From an uncultured Pelagibacteraceae bacterium (GTDB lineage: Bacteria > Pseudomonadota > Alphaproteobacteria > Pelagibacterales > Pelagibacteraceae), in NCBI GenBank assembly GCA_902631265.1, contig CACOXX010000001.1:1-64000 (forward strand): 64,000 bases of DNA, given 5' to 3'. The notes beneath the pieces were generated by a model. That model did not search any database. It was not told where the DNA came from and was given only the letters and a program-made list of their open reading frames with translations. This document shows positions 1 to 10,150 of this stretch, in pieces; position 1 is the first letter of the stretch, and every line of letters begins with the position of its first letter. The position numbers were made by a program, and so were the translations under genes.

Positions 1-650
1 GGTAAAAAGCCTCCAGACGAAATTAGTGTTAAAGATAGGTTAAAAGAGTCAAATATTCTTATTCCTGAAGTTGATAGTAACAAAAATATAACAAAAGTTA
101 ATATAAGGTAAATAAAACTTATCTTGAATGATTGTTTTAATGTTTCACTGCTACTAAACGAAATGAAATTTGTCAGCGATTTTTTTAAATTTGCATCAAA
201 AATATCGATTAATAGGATTAAAGAAATTAAAAAATATAATCCACCAATCCACTGAGTAGAGGATCTCCACAATATTAAACTTTGATTAAGATGTTTTAAA
301 TTTTCAAATACCGTAAAACCAGTTGAGGTAAAACCTGAAACAGACTCAAAATATGCATCAAATAAGCTTAAGTTATTTAATATTAAATAATAAGGTATTG
401 CTAATAATATGGGTATGATTAAATAACCAGTAATTACTGTTAAAATTTTTTCAAATATAGATGTTTTTTTTAAATTTTTTTTTTTAAAAAAAATAAGAGA
501 ACCAAAAAAAAGTGTAATTAAAAAAACGAAAAAAAAACTACCAATATCTAGAAATAAATCAAAATAATAACAATAAATTATATTTAGAAAAGATAGGAAT
601 GATATAAACAAGGAAAATATACCAAGATAAAGCTGTGAAAAATTTAACAT
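1..650 (-). CDS. trkH: Trk-type K+ uptake protein TrkH, N-terminal part (runs off window start)
   Basis: Manual translation of the minus strand from ATG at 650: MLNFSQLYLGIFSLF...YFESVSGFTSTGFTVFENLKHLNQSLILWRSSTQWIGGLYFL..., open to position 1. P-loop and RSxTQWxGG motif typical of TrkH; directly follows trkA. Absent from the ORF track because it is open-ended. Confidence 0.88.
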   Translation of the reverse strand, partial: MLNFSQLYLGIFSLFISFLSFLNIIYCYYFDLFLDIGSFFFVFLITLFFGSLIFFKKKNLKKTSIFEKILTVITGYLIIPILLAIPYYLILNNLSLFDAYFESVSGFTSTGFTVFENLKHLNQSLILWRSSTQWIGGLYFLISLILLIDIFDANLKKSLTNFISFSSSETLKQSFKISFIYLILTFVIFLLLSTSGIRIFDSFNLSLTLISSGGFL

Positions 651-2024
651 TTAGATCGAACTAATTCTAAATAAATTTTCTACAACTGGTAACTGATCTC
701 TTTTAGCTAAAAAGACAACTGTATCTTTTTTTTTGAAAATAAATTTTGAGGTCGGAATTATTATATCGTTCTTTCTTAATACAGCCCCTATTCTAATATT
801 TTCAGGAAGATTTGTATTTTTAAGTTCTTTGTCAATTAATTCAGATGAGTCAATTATTTCTGCTTCAATCACCTCATAATCACCATTTGAAATACTATAG
901 GCAGTTTCAATTGTACCTTTATGGACATGTTTAAGTATGCTTGAAACTGTATTCATTCGTGGGTCTATTAAGTCATCTATTTTTAGTGAAGACTGGAGAA
1001 TCGAATAATTTGGTTTGTTAATTAATGCCATAGTCCTTTTGTCTTTCGAAAATTTTTCAACTAAAACGCTAACCATTAGATTATCTTCATCATCATTTGT
1101 TAAAGCTAAAACAGTTTCAGAGTCATCTATATTTGCTTCTTTAAGAACATCTTCCTCTAGTCCGTTGCCATTTATAACTAAAGAGTTATTGAGTTCGTTC
1201 GCTATATATTCAGCTCTTTCTTTATTTTTTTCTATTATTTTTATTCTTGCAGACTCAAGAGAATTTTCTAAATTTTTCGCTAAATTAAAACCTATGTTCC
1301 CCCCACCTATAATTAAAAACTTATTAGAAATTTTTTCATTATGACCAAAAGCATCTAAAGTTAATTGCATTTGTGATGAGTTAATTATTACATATGCCTT
1401 GTCGTTTAGTTTTAAAACATCATTTTTTTTTAAAATAATGAATTTCTCATCACGGACAACACCTAAAATATTAGCCTCAAGTTTTGGAAATTTTTTTGTA
1501 ATTTTATTTAACTCAATATTTATTAATGGACATTTTTCGTTAACATCTATTTCAAGTAAACGTATTTTGTTATCAGCAAAAGGAACGTTGTCAATTGCAC
1601 CTGGTGCTTCTAATTTTCTTTGTATCGACTTTGCAATTTCTACTTCTGGAGAAATAATCACATCAATAGGTAGATTTTCTTTATTATAAACTAAAGAAAA
1701 TTTAGGATTTAAGTAATCTTGAGATCTTATTCTTGCGATTTTTTTTCCAATTTTAAAGATAGAAAAAGCAATTTGACAGATTAACATATTAATCTCATCA
1801 TTTCTTGTGACTGCAATAATCATATCGGCATCTTCAGCATTTGCTTTTTCAAGAACTGACGGATATGTAGCTTTACCAACTATGGATTTAACATCTAAAT
1901 CATCATTAATTTTCTGAATATCTTCACTGGATTGGTCAATAACAGTGATGGAATGATCCTGTTCACTTAAAAGCTTAGCAATTGTATAACCTACTCTACC
2001 TGCTCCACAAATTATTATATTCAT
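651..2024 (-). CDS. trkA: Trk system potassium uptake protein TrkA (two RCK/TrkA-N domains)
   Basis: MNIIICGAGRVGYTIAKLLSEQ and a second GGGNIGFNLAKNLE Rossmann motif; 457 aa; next to trkH. Confidence 0.95.
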   Translation of the reverse strand: MNIIICGAGRVGYTIAKLLSEQDHSITVIDQSSEDIQKINDDLDVKSIVGKATYPSVLEKANAEDADMIIAVTRNDEINMLICQIAFSIFKIGKKIARIRSQDYLNPKFSLVYNKENLPIDVIISPEVEIAKSIQRKLEAPGAIDNVPFADNKIRLLEIDVNEKCPLINIELNKITKKFPKLEANILGVVRDEKFIILKKNDVLKLNDKAYVIINSSQMQLTLDAFGHNEKISNKFLIIGGGNIGFNLAKNLENSLESARIKIIEKNKERAEYIANELNNSLVINGNGLEEDVLKEANIDDSETVLALTNDDEDNLMVSVLVEKFSKDKRTMALINKPNYSILQSSLKIDDLIDPRMNTVSSILKHVHKGTIETAYSISNGDYEVIEAEIIDSSELIDKELKNTNLPENIRIGAVLRKNDIIIPTSKFIFKKKDTVVFLAKRDQLPVVENLFRISSI

Positions 2025-3376
2025 TAATTTAAGTCCTTAACGCCTAAACCTTTTAGTTTTCTATGAAGAGCTGATCTTTCCATCCCTACAAATTTTGCAG
2101 TTTTTGAAATATTTCCACCAAATTTTTTAAGTTGAGTAGTTAAATATTCTTTTTCGAAGTTTTCTCTCGCTTCTTTTAGTGGAACAGATAAATTATTATC
2201 TTTGATTGTTTCTATACCACCCTGTTTTATAGACTCTTTAATAATTGTCTTAATCTTATTCTGGTCATTATTTGACAAAATAGCAATTCTTTCTATCAAA
2301 TTTCTTAATTCTCTTACATTTCCAGGCCAATGATGGTTCATTAGATATGAATCTTCCTTATCAATATTAAGGTTCTTAAGGTTGTATGCTTTTGAGATAG
2401 TTTTAGAAAAATACTCAATTAAAAGAGGTATATCACTTACCCTGCTACTTAATGGTTCGATACTAATTTGAAAAACATTTAACCTATGGAATAAGTCCTC
2501 TCTAAAATTCCCGAGTTGAGTTTCATTATTAATATTTTTACTTGATGTGCAAATTATTCTCACATTTACCTTTATATCGTGATTGCTGTTTATTCTTTTA
2601 AACTTTTGATCAATTAAAACTCTCAATATTTTTGATTGTGTTTCAAGAGGTATTTCAGAAATTTCATCTATTAGCAAAGTTCCCCCAGAAGCTTTTTCAA
2701 GGGAGCCATACGTAATTGAGCCATTCTCTTTTTCTTCACCAAAAAGTTCTAACTCATATTTTTTAACATCTAATAATGCTCCATTTAAAATTATAAATGG
2801 ACCTTTGTTTCTTTTTGAAAGTTTATGAATTTTTCTAGCTATCAATTCTTTACCAGAGCCTGTTGGTCCATAAATAAAAATTCTACTCTCTGAGTTTGAA
2901 AGTTTTTCTATTTGTTCTTTTATTTTTTCAATATTTTGACTATTTCCTACTAAATCAAATGAATGAAAGAGTTTAGTTTCAAGTACTTTGTTTTCATTTT
3001 TTAATAAAAAGTTTTCTACAGCTCTTTTGACAAAATTCATTAATCTTTCTTCATCAAAAGGTTTTTCCAAGAATTCAAAAGCTCCTGACTTAAGAGATTT
3101 AATAGCCATCTCGATATTTGCATGTCCTGAAATAATTATTACTGGAATATCTTTATTCTTATTTTTTATATGGTTTAAAAGCTCAATACCATCATTGTCA
3201 CCTTTATCAAGCTTCACATCTATAATTGCAACGTCAGGTAATTTTTTATCAATTTCATTTAAAGCTTGATTGTAATTTGCAGCAATTCTGGTTTCATATC
3301 CTGCATCGGAAATTAAATCCTTAAGAATATTTCTTATATCCGGGTTATCATCAATTATTAAAATTTCAGTTGACAT
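2024..3376 (-). CDS. ntrX: Nitrogen-regulation-type response regulator NtrX (REC-AAA+-Fis HTH)
   Basis: Receiver domain (IIDDNPDIRN..DVKL..KP), Walker A GPTGSGKE, Walker B GGTLLIDEI, C-terminal Fis-type HTH; paired with ntrY. Confidence 0.93.
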   Translation of the reverse strand: MSTEILIIDDNPDIRNILKDLISDAGYETRIAANYNQALNEIDKKLPDVAIIDVKLDKGDNDGIELLNHIKNKNKDIPVIIISGHANIEMAIKSLKSGAFEFLEKPFDEERLMNFVKRAVENFLLKNENKVLETKLFHSFDLVGNSQNIEKIKEQIEKLSNSESRIFIYGPTGSGKELIARKIHKLSKRNKGPFIILNGALLDVKKYELELFGEEKENGSITYGSLEKASGGTLLIDEISEIPLETQSKILRVLIDQKFKRINSNHDIKVNVRIICTSSKNINNETQLGNFREDLFHRLNVFQISIEPLSSRVSDIPLLIEYFSKTISKAYNLKNLNIDKEDSYLMNHHWPGNVRELRNLIERIAILSNNDQNKIKTIIKESIKQGGIETIKDNNLSVPLKEARENFEKEYLTTQLKKFGGNISKTAKFVGMERSALHRKLKGLGVKDLN

Positions 3377-5147
3377 ATTTTGGTAATAAAATTTTTATTT
3401 TAGCTCCCTCTTTTTGTGAGATAAATTCAATAAATCCATTGTGATCGTTTAAAATTTTTTCTACTATAGAAAGACCTAAACCACTACCCTCTTTTTTTGT
3501 CGTGAAATAAGGTTTTGAAAGTGTTTTGAGGTCGTTATTCGTAAAACCTGATCCATTATCTTGTACAACGATGCTTATATAGTCATTAATTAATTGAATT
3601 TCTACATCGATTTTCTTCTTAAAATCACCTGTTTTTTGGTGTTTTTCTTTGAGACTTTCAATTGAATTTTTAAGGAGGTTAATAAAAACTCTATTTAATT
3701 GTTCAGTATCACTGTTTACATAATGAACTTCTTCAGTATTAAAATTTATAACTATATCTTTATCATTGGTTTTCATCAAATTTATTGAATCTTTAATAAT
3801 TTTGTTTAATTCGTTTTTTTTAAAAATAGGTTTAGGCATTCTTGCGAAGTCAGAAAATTCATTTACAAGTTTTTCAATAAGCTTGATTTGTTTATTAATT
3901 GTTTTAATTTTTTCCAAAAATGACTCTTTGTTTTTTTCATCAAACAATTCTGAATATTTTTTTCTCAGACTGTCTATGATGAGTTGTATCGGTGTTAAGG
4001 GATTCTTTATTTCATGAGCAATTTTTCTAGCAACGCTTTCCCAGGCTTCATGTCTTTCATTAGCTAGAAGTTTATTTTGTTGATATTTTAATCTATCTAT
4101 CATCTGATTAAAATTTTTATTAAGAACTTCAAGCTCTTTATCAGTCTTAATTTCAGGAACTTTTGAATTTAAATTACCTTTTCCAATATTAGTAGAGGCG
4201 GAAATCAAGTTATTAATGGATAAAAAGAATCTAGATGAAAATCTTATTGCTATAGAAATTGACAAGAATAAAAGGAGAGTAACAATTATTATATAGATAA
4301 TAGCAAATGAAAATTTAATCCCGGTTCTTTTATCCTGTACAGTATAATAAAAATCTAAAGCCTCACTTGACTCAGTTAAGTATTGAGAAATTTTGGGGTC
4401 TAAGTATTTTATTATATAAATGAAAGTATTATCATAGTTAGCCAGCCTCATTAGTGCAGCAGATGTATTTTTATATGCATTTAATATTTTTAGTGGTCTT
4501 TCATCATTAAGCACCATTTTTAACTGTTCAGTTGACGGTGGAATGTATTTAATCTGATTTCTATCAGTCGACATTAACAACTTACCAGAATTATCAATTA
4601 GAAAAATTGCATCTAATTTCCTTACTAGTTTTTGTGAATTTAAATAATTTTTAAACCTTTGTTTATTTTCATTAAAAATAGAAACGTTTTTATTTAAATC
4701 GAATGCAGCCAATACAATATCAGACTCAACTTTATTTCTAACTGTGCTAACATAATTAATTGCTAATTGATAAGAGTTACTTACAGCAGTAGTAATTTTT
4801 TTATCAAAATACTTTTCGAGTGCGAAAGAAAATAAAAATAAAGAAAAAACAGATATCAAAATAGAAGGTATTAATGTGAATAATGAAAAGAAAGTTATAT
4901 ATTTCCTATTTGCTCTAGATCCTTCTATTGCTATCTCATTTCTGATAGAATTTTTAATCTCAATAAAAATCATTGAGAAAAAAACCAGTAATAATAAAAT
5001 ATTCGATACTAACAAATATTGTAAATTCTCATCTGTAAGTTCAATAAAACTCTTATCAATGAAAGTTAAAAACGTTAAAAAACCAAGAAATAGTGTAATT
5101 ATAAATATTAAAATAATAAAAATATTTTTTCTTATAAATTTAAGCAT
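3366..5147 (-). CDS. ntrY: Sensor histidine kinase NtrY
   Basis: N-terminal TM helices, HAMP-like region, HisKA motif ARKIAHEIKNPLTPIQL, HATPase motifs NLLKNSIES / DNGSGF / GSGLGLSIV. Confidence 0.92.
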   Translation of the reverse strand: MLKFIRKNIFIILIFIITLFLGFLTFLTFIDKSFIELTDENLQYLLVSNILLLLVFFSMIFIEIKNSIRNEIAIEGSRANRKYITFFSLFTLIPSILISVFSLFLFSFALEKYFDKKITTAVSNSYQLAINYVSTVRNKVESDIVLAAFDLNKNVSIFNENKQRFKNYLNSQKLVRKLDAIFLIDNSGKLLMSTDRNQIKYIPPSTEQLKMVLNDERPLKILNAYKNTSAALMRLANYDNTFIYIIKYLDPKISQYLTESSEALDFYYTVQDKRTGIKFSFAIIYIIIVTLLLFLSISIAIRFSSRFFLSINNLISASTNIGKGNLNSKVPEIKTDKELEVLNKNFNQMIDRLKYQQNKLLANERHEAWESVARKIAHEIKNPLTPIQLIIDSLRKKYSELFDEKNKESFLEKIKTINKQIKLIEKLVNEFSDFARMPKPIFKKNELNKIIKDSINLMKTNDKDIVINFNTEEVHYVNSDTEQLNRVFINLLKNSIESLKEKHQKTGDFKKKIDVEIQLINDYISIVVQDNGSGFTNNDLKTLSKPYFTTKKEGSGLGLSIVEKILNDHNGFIEFISQKEGAKIKILLPKYVN

Positions 5148-5180
5148 AATAATGTAGTACTTTAAAATTCATCATAATAT

Positions 5181-6296
5181 ATGAGTAATTGTTTTATAAT
5201 ATTAGCAGCTGGAAAAAGTAATAGATTTATTTCCAAAATACCAAAACCATATATTAAATATAAGGGTGATATACTAATTAATCATTCTATAAATAAGGCA
5301 ATTTTATCAAAAAAATTCTCTAAAATCGTTGTTGCAATCAATAAAGGTCACAAAAAATACATAAAAAAATTGAGTAAAAACAAAGTTCATTTTATAGAGG
5401 GAGGAAAATCTAGAGCTGATTCTTCTAGGTTATCTTTAAAATATCTGTCCAAATTTAAACCCAAAAATGTGTTGATACATGACGCTGCAAGACCAAACTT
5501 TTCAATAAAATTAGTAAATAAACTCTTTAAAAATCTTAAAAAATTTGATGGGGTTGTCCCAGTTTTGAAGACCACAAGTTCTATTAAATTAATTAAAAAT
5601 AAAAAAATTTTAAACTTAGATCGAAATAAAATTTTTTTATCACAAACGCCACAAGCTTTTAATTTCAAAAAAATATTCGACCTTCAAAAAAAAGGAAATT
5701 CAAAAATAACTGATGACGCTTCATTATTTATAAATAATCTAAACAAAATAAAAATGGTCAAAGGCGAAGAGGAAAATATTAAAATTACAACTAAAAATGA
5801 CATCAAAGAAAAATTAAAATATTATTTTGGTATTGGTTTTGATGTACATAGGTTGGTAAAAAATAAAAGAATGTACCTAGGTGGACTCAAAATTAATTCA
5901 AAATTAGGAACATTAGGACACTCTGATGGTGATCCTGTTCTCCACGCAATTACTGACTCAATTCTTGGTGCTTGCAGAAAAGGTGATATAGGACAAAAAT
6001 TTTCAGATAAAGATGCGAAATTTAAAAATATAAGATCAACAATTTTGTTGAGGAAAGTTATTAAAGAAATAGAGAAAAGTGGATTTTTTATTAATAATCT
6101 AGATATAAATATAATAACTCAAACTCCAAAAATTAGTAAATATAAAAAAAGGATGACTTCGATGATATCTAAATTATGTAAAATTAAAAAGGATCAAATC
6201 AATATCAAAGGTAAAACAGCAGAGAAACTTGGTGTAATAGGGAAAGAAAAAGCTATTGCTTGTGAAGTGATATCTTCAATTTTCAAATATGAATAA
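5181..6296 (+). CDS. ispDF: Bifunctional IspD/IspF (MEP cytidylyltransferase / MEcPP synthase)
   Basis: N-terminal AAGKSNRF and HDAARPNF (IspD); C-terminal GIGFDVHRLV...GHSDGDPVLHAITDSILGA (IspF). Confidence 0.96.
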   Translation: MSNCFIILAAGKSNRFISKIPKPYIKYKGDILINHSINKAILSKKFSKIVVAINKGHKKYIKKLSKNKVHFIEGGKSRADSSRLSLKYLSKFKPKNVLIHDAARPNFSIKLVNKLFKNLKKFDGVVPVLKTTSSIKLIKNKKILNLDRNKIFLSQTPQAFNFKKIFDLQKKGNSKITDDASLFINNLNKIKMVKGEEENIKITTKNDIKEKLKYYFGIGFDVHRLVKNKRMYLGGLKINSKLGTLGHSDGDPVLHAITDSILGACRKGDIGQKFSDKDAKFKNIRSTILLRKVIKEIEKSGFFINNLDINIITQTPKISKYKKRMTSMISKLCKIKKDQINIKGKTAEKLGVIGKEKAIACEVISSIFKYE

Positions 6297-6789
6297 AAAA
6301 ATTGGAAAAATGATTGTTACGATGTTTGGTGTTGGTCATATAAAATATTTTCCGGGTACTTTTGCTTCTTTAATAACAGCTTCGATGTATTATATTTTCT
6401 ATACGATTAAAATAAATTATTTTTTGTTAATATTTATTAACCTATTTTTATTTATTTATTCAGTTTGGATGATTAATAATTTGGAAGGTGAATTTGAAGA
6501 AATAGACTCAAAAGAAATCGTAATTGATGAATTTTTGGGTCAATCTATACCAATTATCTTCTTTTATATAATTTTTTACGAAGGATCTGTATCGACTAAC
6601 TTTTTTTTTATAATTGTTTTTTTATCTTTCATTGGATTTCGTTTTTTTGATATCTTAAAACCTTATCCAATTAATTATGTGGATAAGAACATGAAAAGTG
6701 GTTTTGGTGTTATTTTAGACGATCTTATAGCAGGTTTCTTCACGCTAATAGTGTTATATATCTGCATAATTTTTTATGGTCAAATTTAG
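6289..6789 (+). CDS. pgpA: Phosphatidylglycerophosphatase A
   Basis: PGTFASL...DEFLGQSIPI...GFRFFDILKPYPI..DKNMKSGFGVILDDLIAG typical of PgpA. Confidence 0.9.
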   Translation: MNKKIGKMIVTMFGVGHIKYFPGTFASLITASMYYIFYTIKINYFLLIFINLFLFIYSVWMINNLEGEFEEIDSKEIVIDEFLGQSIPIIFFYIIFYEGSVSTNFFFIIVFLSFIGFRFFDILKPYPINYVDKNMKSGFGVILDDLIAGFFTLIVLYICIIFYGQI

Positions 6790-7246
6790 TAAATTAATTA
6801 AGAAATTAAAAAAGAAAAAATTAAAGATTAGTTTTGCTGAGTCTTGTACTGGTGGATTACTCGCTCAATCTATAACCTCGATAAGTGGAGCTTCAAAGGT
6901 ATTTAATTTAAGTGTTGTTACTTATTCAAATAAATCTAAAAGTTCAATTCTTAATGTGCCAAAAAAGATAATTAATAAATTTGGAGCTGTAAGTGAGGAA
7001 TGTTGCCTAAGTATGGTAAAAAATTTAGCAAAAATAAGCAAAAGTCAAATAAATGTGTCTATTACTGGAATAGCTGGACCTAAGGGTGGCTCCAAGTTTA
7101 AACCAGTGGGTCTTGTTTTCATTGGAATTAAATATAAAGGTAAAAACAATATTTATAAATATTTGTTTGCAAATAAAACAAGGAAATCTATTCAAAATGC
7201 AAGTGCAAAAGCCGTGGTAAATAATTTACTAAACCTTATTAAATAA
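6776..7246 (+). CDS. pncC: CinA C-terminal-domain protein (nicotinamide-nucleotide amidase, PncC-type)
   Basis: KLKISFAESCTGGLLAQSITSISGAS...VSITGIAGPKGGSKFKPVGLVFIG; only the C-terminal amidase domain is present. Confidence 0.9.
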   Translation: MVKFSKLIKKLKKKKLKISFAESCTGGLLAQSITSISGASKVFNLSVVTYSNKSKSSILNVPKKIINKFGAVSEECCLSMVKNLAKISKSQINVSITGIAGPKGGSKFKPVGLVFIGIKYKGKNNIYKYLFANKTRKSIQNASAKAVVNNLLNLIK

Positions 7247-7678
7247 TTTCTCTGCCCTACTTTGGAACGCGTCAGCAATTTTATCAAGACCGTATTTAAA
7301 TGATTTATTCATAAAAATATTTAAGAATTTATTTTTTAATTCAAAATCCAGATCAAAAGTTACCTCTGTAAATTTCTCTTTTTGATCAAATTTCCACTTG
7401 TTTTCCAAATATTTTAAAGGTCCTTCAATATTTTTTACGTAAATAATACTCTCCTTTTTATCAAATTTAACATCACTCTTATAAGTGTCTTTAAAAGGAC
7501 CTTTGCCGATTGTTAAGTCAGCCTCGATATATTGGAAATTACCCACAGACTCATCTTTATATATGTGAGCATTTAAACAATATGGAATAAATTTTGGGTA
7601 TTCTTCAATATTGAGAACAAGATCAATTAAATCTTTTTTGGAACAATTAATGTTTCTCTTTATCGAAGCTTTTGGCAT
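7229..7678 (-). CDS. RatA/Coq10-type START-domain protein
   Basis: 150-aa START-like protein ([15 protein letters not shown]...[13 protein letters not shown]) next to lipA as in other alphaproteobacteria. Confidence 0.85.
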   Translation of the reverse strand: MPKASIKRNINCSKKDLIDLVLNIEEYPKFIPYCLNAHIYKDESVGNFQYIEADLTIGKGPFKDTYKSDVKFDKKESIIYVKNIEGPLKYLENKWKFDQKEKFTEVTFDLDFELKNKFLNIFMNKSFKYGLDKIADAFQSRAEKLFNKV

Positions 7679-8597
7679 TAGAAGTTATTCTATTTTTTTT
7701 CAATTTAGCAAAGTCTTCGTCTGCATGATAAGACGATCTTGTTAGTGGAGACGAAGATACTAATAGAAAACCTTTTGCTTTAGCGATAACTTCTAAATCT
7801 TTAAATTCACTTGGATCATAGTATCGTTGAAGTGGAAAGTGCTTAACAGATGGTTGTAAATACTGTCCGATTGTTAAGAAATCAACATTAGCAGATCTTA
7901 AATCATCCATAACTTGTAAAATTTCATCTTTTGTTTCACCCATACCAACCATTATTCCAGACTTGGTAAAAGTTTCCTGATTTATTTGTTTAGCGTTTTT
8001 TAATAGTTCAAGAGATGAAAAATATCTAGATCCAGGTCTTACCTTTAAGTATAAACTTGGAACAGTTTCGATATTATGATTAAAAACATCTGGCATTGCT
8101 TCCAAAACTCTTTTGTAGGCTTCTCCCTTTCTTAAAAAATCAGGAGTTAAAACTTCAATTGTTGTTTCTGGATTAGCTTCTCTTGTAGACTTGATAGTTT
8201 CATAAAAATGATTTGAGCCACCATCTTTGAGATCATCTCTATCAACAGAGGTGATTACTACATGACGCAAGTTTAATCTTTTAACCGCCAAGGCTATTTT
8301 TTTTGGTTCAAAAGGATCCAATTTTTCTGGTCTTCCAGTTTTAACATCGCAAAAAGCGCAGGCTCTTGTACAAGTGTCCCCCATAATCATAAAAGTTGCA
8401 TGTCTCTTGCTCCAACATTCAGTAATATTCGGACAATTTGCTTCCTCACAAACTGTAACTAATTTTTGTTGGTTGACTATACTTTTTGTAAGAAAAAATT
8501 CTTTACTGTTTAAAAGTTTTGACTTAATCCAAGCTGGTTTTTTTTTAATTGGATTAATTTGATTTTTTTGTTTTTCTGGATGTCTTACTTTATTCAT
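7647..8597 (-). CDS. lipA: Lipoyl synthase
   Basis: [13 protein letters not shown] and [10 protein letters not shown] radical-SAM clusters. Track start is 8633, but MNKVRHPEK at 8597 gives an 8-nt ATGAATAA overlap with ftsB. Confidence 0.96.
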   Translation of the reverse strand: MNKVRHPEKQKNQINPIKKKPAWIKSKLLNSKEFFLTKSIVNQQKLVTVCEEANCPNITECWSKRHATFMIMGDTCTRACAFCDVKTGRPEKLDPFEPKKIALAVKRLNLRHVVITSVDRDDLKDGGSNHFYETIKSTREANPETTIEVLTPDFLRKGEAYKRVLEAMPDVFNHNIETVPSLYLKVRPGSRYFSSLELLKNAKQINQETFTKSGIMVGMGETKDEILQVMDDLRSANVDFLTIGQYLQPSVKHFPLQRYYDPSEFKDLEVIAKAKGFLLVSSSPLTRSSYHADEDFAKLKKNRITSNAKSFDKEKH

Positions 8598-8886
8598 TTT
8601 CAATAATATAGGTATTCTCACCTTTTTTTCCAACTACAAATTTGTCCCTTATTAAAATTTCAAGGTAATCTTTGTCTAAATTCTCACCAATTAGACTATT
8701 AATTTTTTTCACCTTTATTATTTCATTAGTTAAAAACAGTTTTTTCTTTAAAAGATTTTCAAATTGATCTTTTTTATCTAAATAAGCAAATAAACCTCTG
8801 TTACCCCCAAGTAAATTTAAAGAAAAATAAATAATTAATATTATCGGAAGTATGAATATAATATTTTTTTTAATAGTATTTATCAT
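8590..8886 (-). CDS. ftsB: FtsB/DivIC-type septum formation initiator
   Basis: 98 aa, one N-terminal TM helix then coiled coil; located between eno and lipA. Confidence 0.8.
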   Translation of the reverse strand: MINTIKKNIIFILPIILIIYFSLNLLGGNRGLFAYLDKKDQFENLLKKKLFLTNEIIKVKKINSLIGENLDKDYLEILIRDKFVVGKKGENTYIIENE

Positions 8887-10139
8887 TTCAATTTAGCCAT
8901 ATTATTGTTTTTTATAAGGTCAGCTTCTATTCTCAATAACTGATTAAATTTTGCAACCCTTTCTGATCTACATAATGAGCCAGTTTTTATTTGATTTGAA
9001 TTAGTTCCAACTGCTAAATCAGATATAAAAGTATCTTCTGAGTCGCCTGATCTATGAGAAATGATAGTTGTATAACCTATACTTTGAGCAAATCTTATAA
9101 CATCTAGAGTTTCAGATACTGTACCTATTTGATTCAACTTAATTAAAATAGAATTTGATGATTGATATAAAAAACCTTTTTTCAATCTTTGAAGATTAGT
9201 TACATAAAGATCGTCACCTACGATCTGAATTTTTTTTTCTTTTTTATATAAATCTGACCATGATTTCCAATCGTTTTCCGCGAAGGGATCTTCAATAGAT
9301 TTTATTTTAAATCTTTTAATTATTTTTGAGTAGAATAATATTGTATCTTTGTATGAGATATATTTCTTAGAATCTATTGCATATTTGTTATCTTTAAAAA
9401 GTTCATTTGCAGCAACATCTAAACATATTGATACATCTCTTCCGTTAACAAAACCTGCCTTTTTTATAGCGTTCGAGATTAGTTTTAATGCCTCCTCATT
9501 TTTTGAAATCATTGGAGCAAAACCACCCTCATCTCCAACAGATGTAGATAAATTTTTACTGATAAGTAATTTTTTCAAGCTTTGTATTACTAAAAAACAA
9601 ATATTCATTGCTTCACTAAAAGTTTTAGCTTTATCTGGCCTAATCATAAATTCTTGAACTTTTAATCCATTATCGGCATGCGCACCCCCATTGATGATAT
9701 TCATGAGGGGAAAAGGTAATTTAAAATTTTTTTTTATCAAAAAGTTCTTATACAATGGTATCTTTTTCAACTTTGCTGATAATTTTTTAACCGCAATAGA
9801 AACAGATAAAATTGCATTTGCACCTAATTTATTTTTTTGCTTCGTACCATCTAATCTTATAAGAATTGAGTCAATCAATTCTTGATTGTGAACATTTTTA
9901 TTTAGAATTTTTTTTGAAATTATTTTATTTACATTTGATACAGCAGAAAAAACACTTTTTCCTAAATACTTCTTATTTGTGATGTCTCTTTTTTCAAAGG
10001 CCTCATATGAACCAGTCGACGCACCAGAAGGACAGATAGCTTTTGAAGAAACTTTTCCACAAAATATTTCTGTTTCGATTGTTGGTATGCCTCTACTATC
10101 AAATATTTGCCTTGAAACTACTTTTGTAATTTTTGACAT
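8883..10139 (-). CDS. eno: Enolase
   Basis: SRQIFDSRGIPTIETEI, SGASTGSYEA, GDDLYVTN, KLNQIGTVSETL, SHRSGDSEDT. Confidence 0.98.
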   Translation of the reverse strand: MSKITKVVSRQIFDSRGIPTIETEIFCGKVSSKAICPSGASTGSYEAFEKRDITNKKYLGKSVFSAVSNVNKIISKKILNKNVHNQELIDSILIRLDGTKQKNKLGANAILSVSIAVKKLSAKLKKIPLYKNFLIKKNFKLPFPLMNIINGGAHADNGLKVQEFMIRPDKAKTFSEAMNICFLVIQSLKKLLISKNLSTSVGDEGGFAPMISKNEEALKLISNAIKKAGFVNGRDVSICLDVAANELFKDNKYAIDSKKYISYKDTILFYSKIIKRFKIKSIEDPFAENDWKSWSDLYKKEKKIQIVGDDLYVTNLQRLKKGFLYQSSNSILIKLNQIGTVSETLDVIRFAQSIGYTTIISHRSGDSEDTFISDLAVGTNSNQIKTGSLCRSERVAKFNQLLRIEADLIKNNNMAKLK

Positions 10140-10150
10140 TAAATAATAAC

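Noticed and set aside
1015-1344. Plus-strand ORFs antisense to trkA, ntrX, ntrY and many similar short ORFs across the window
   Set aside because: They lie wholly within clearly conserved minus-strand genes, are Phe/Ser/Leu-rich translations typical of antisense of AT-rich coding DNA, and have no recognisable motifs.
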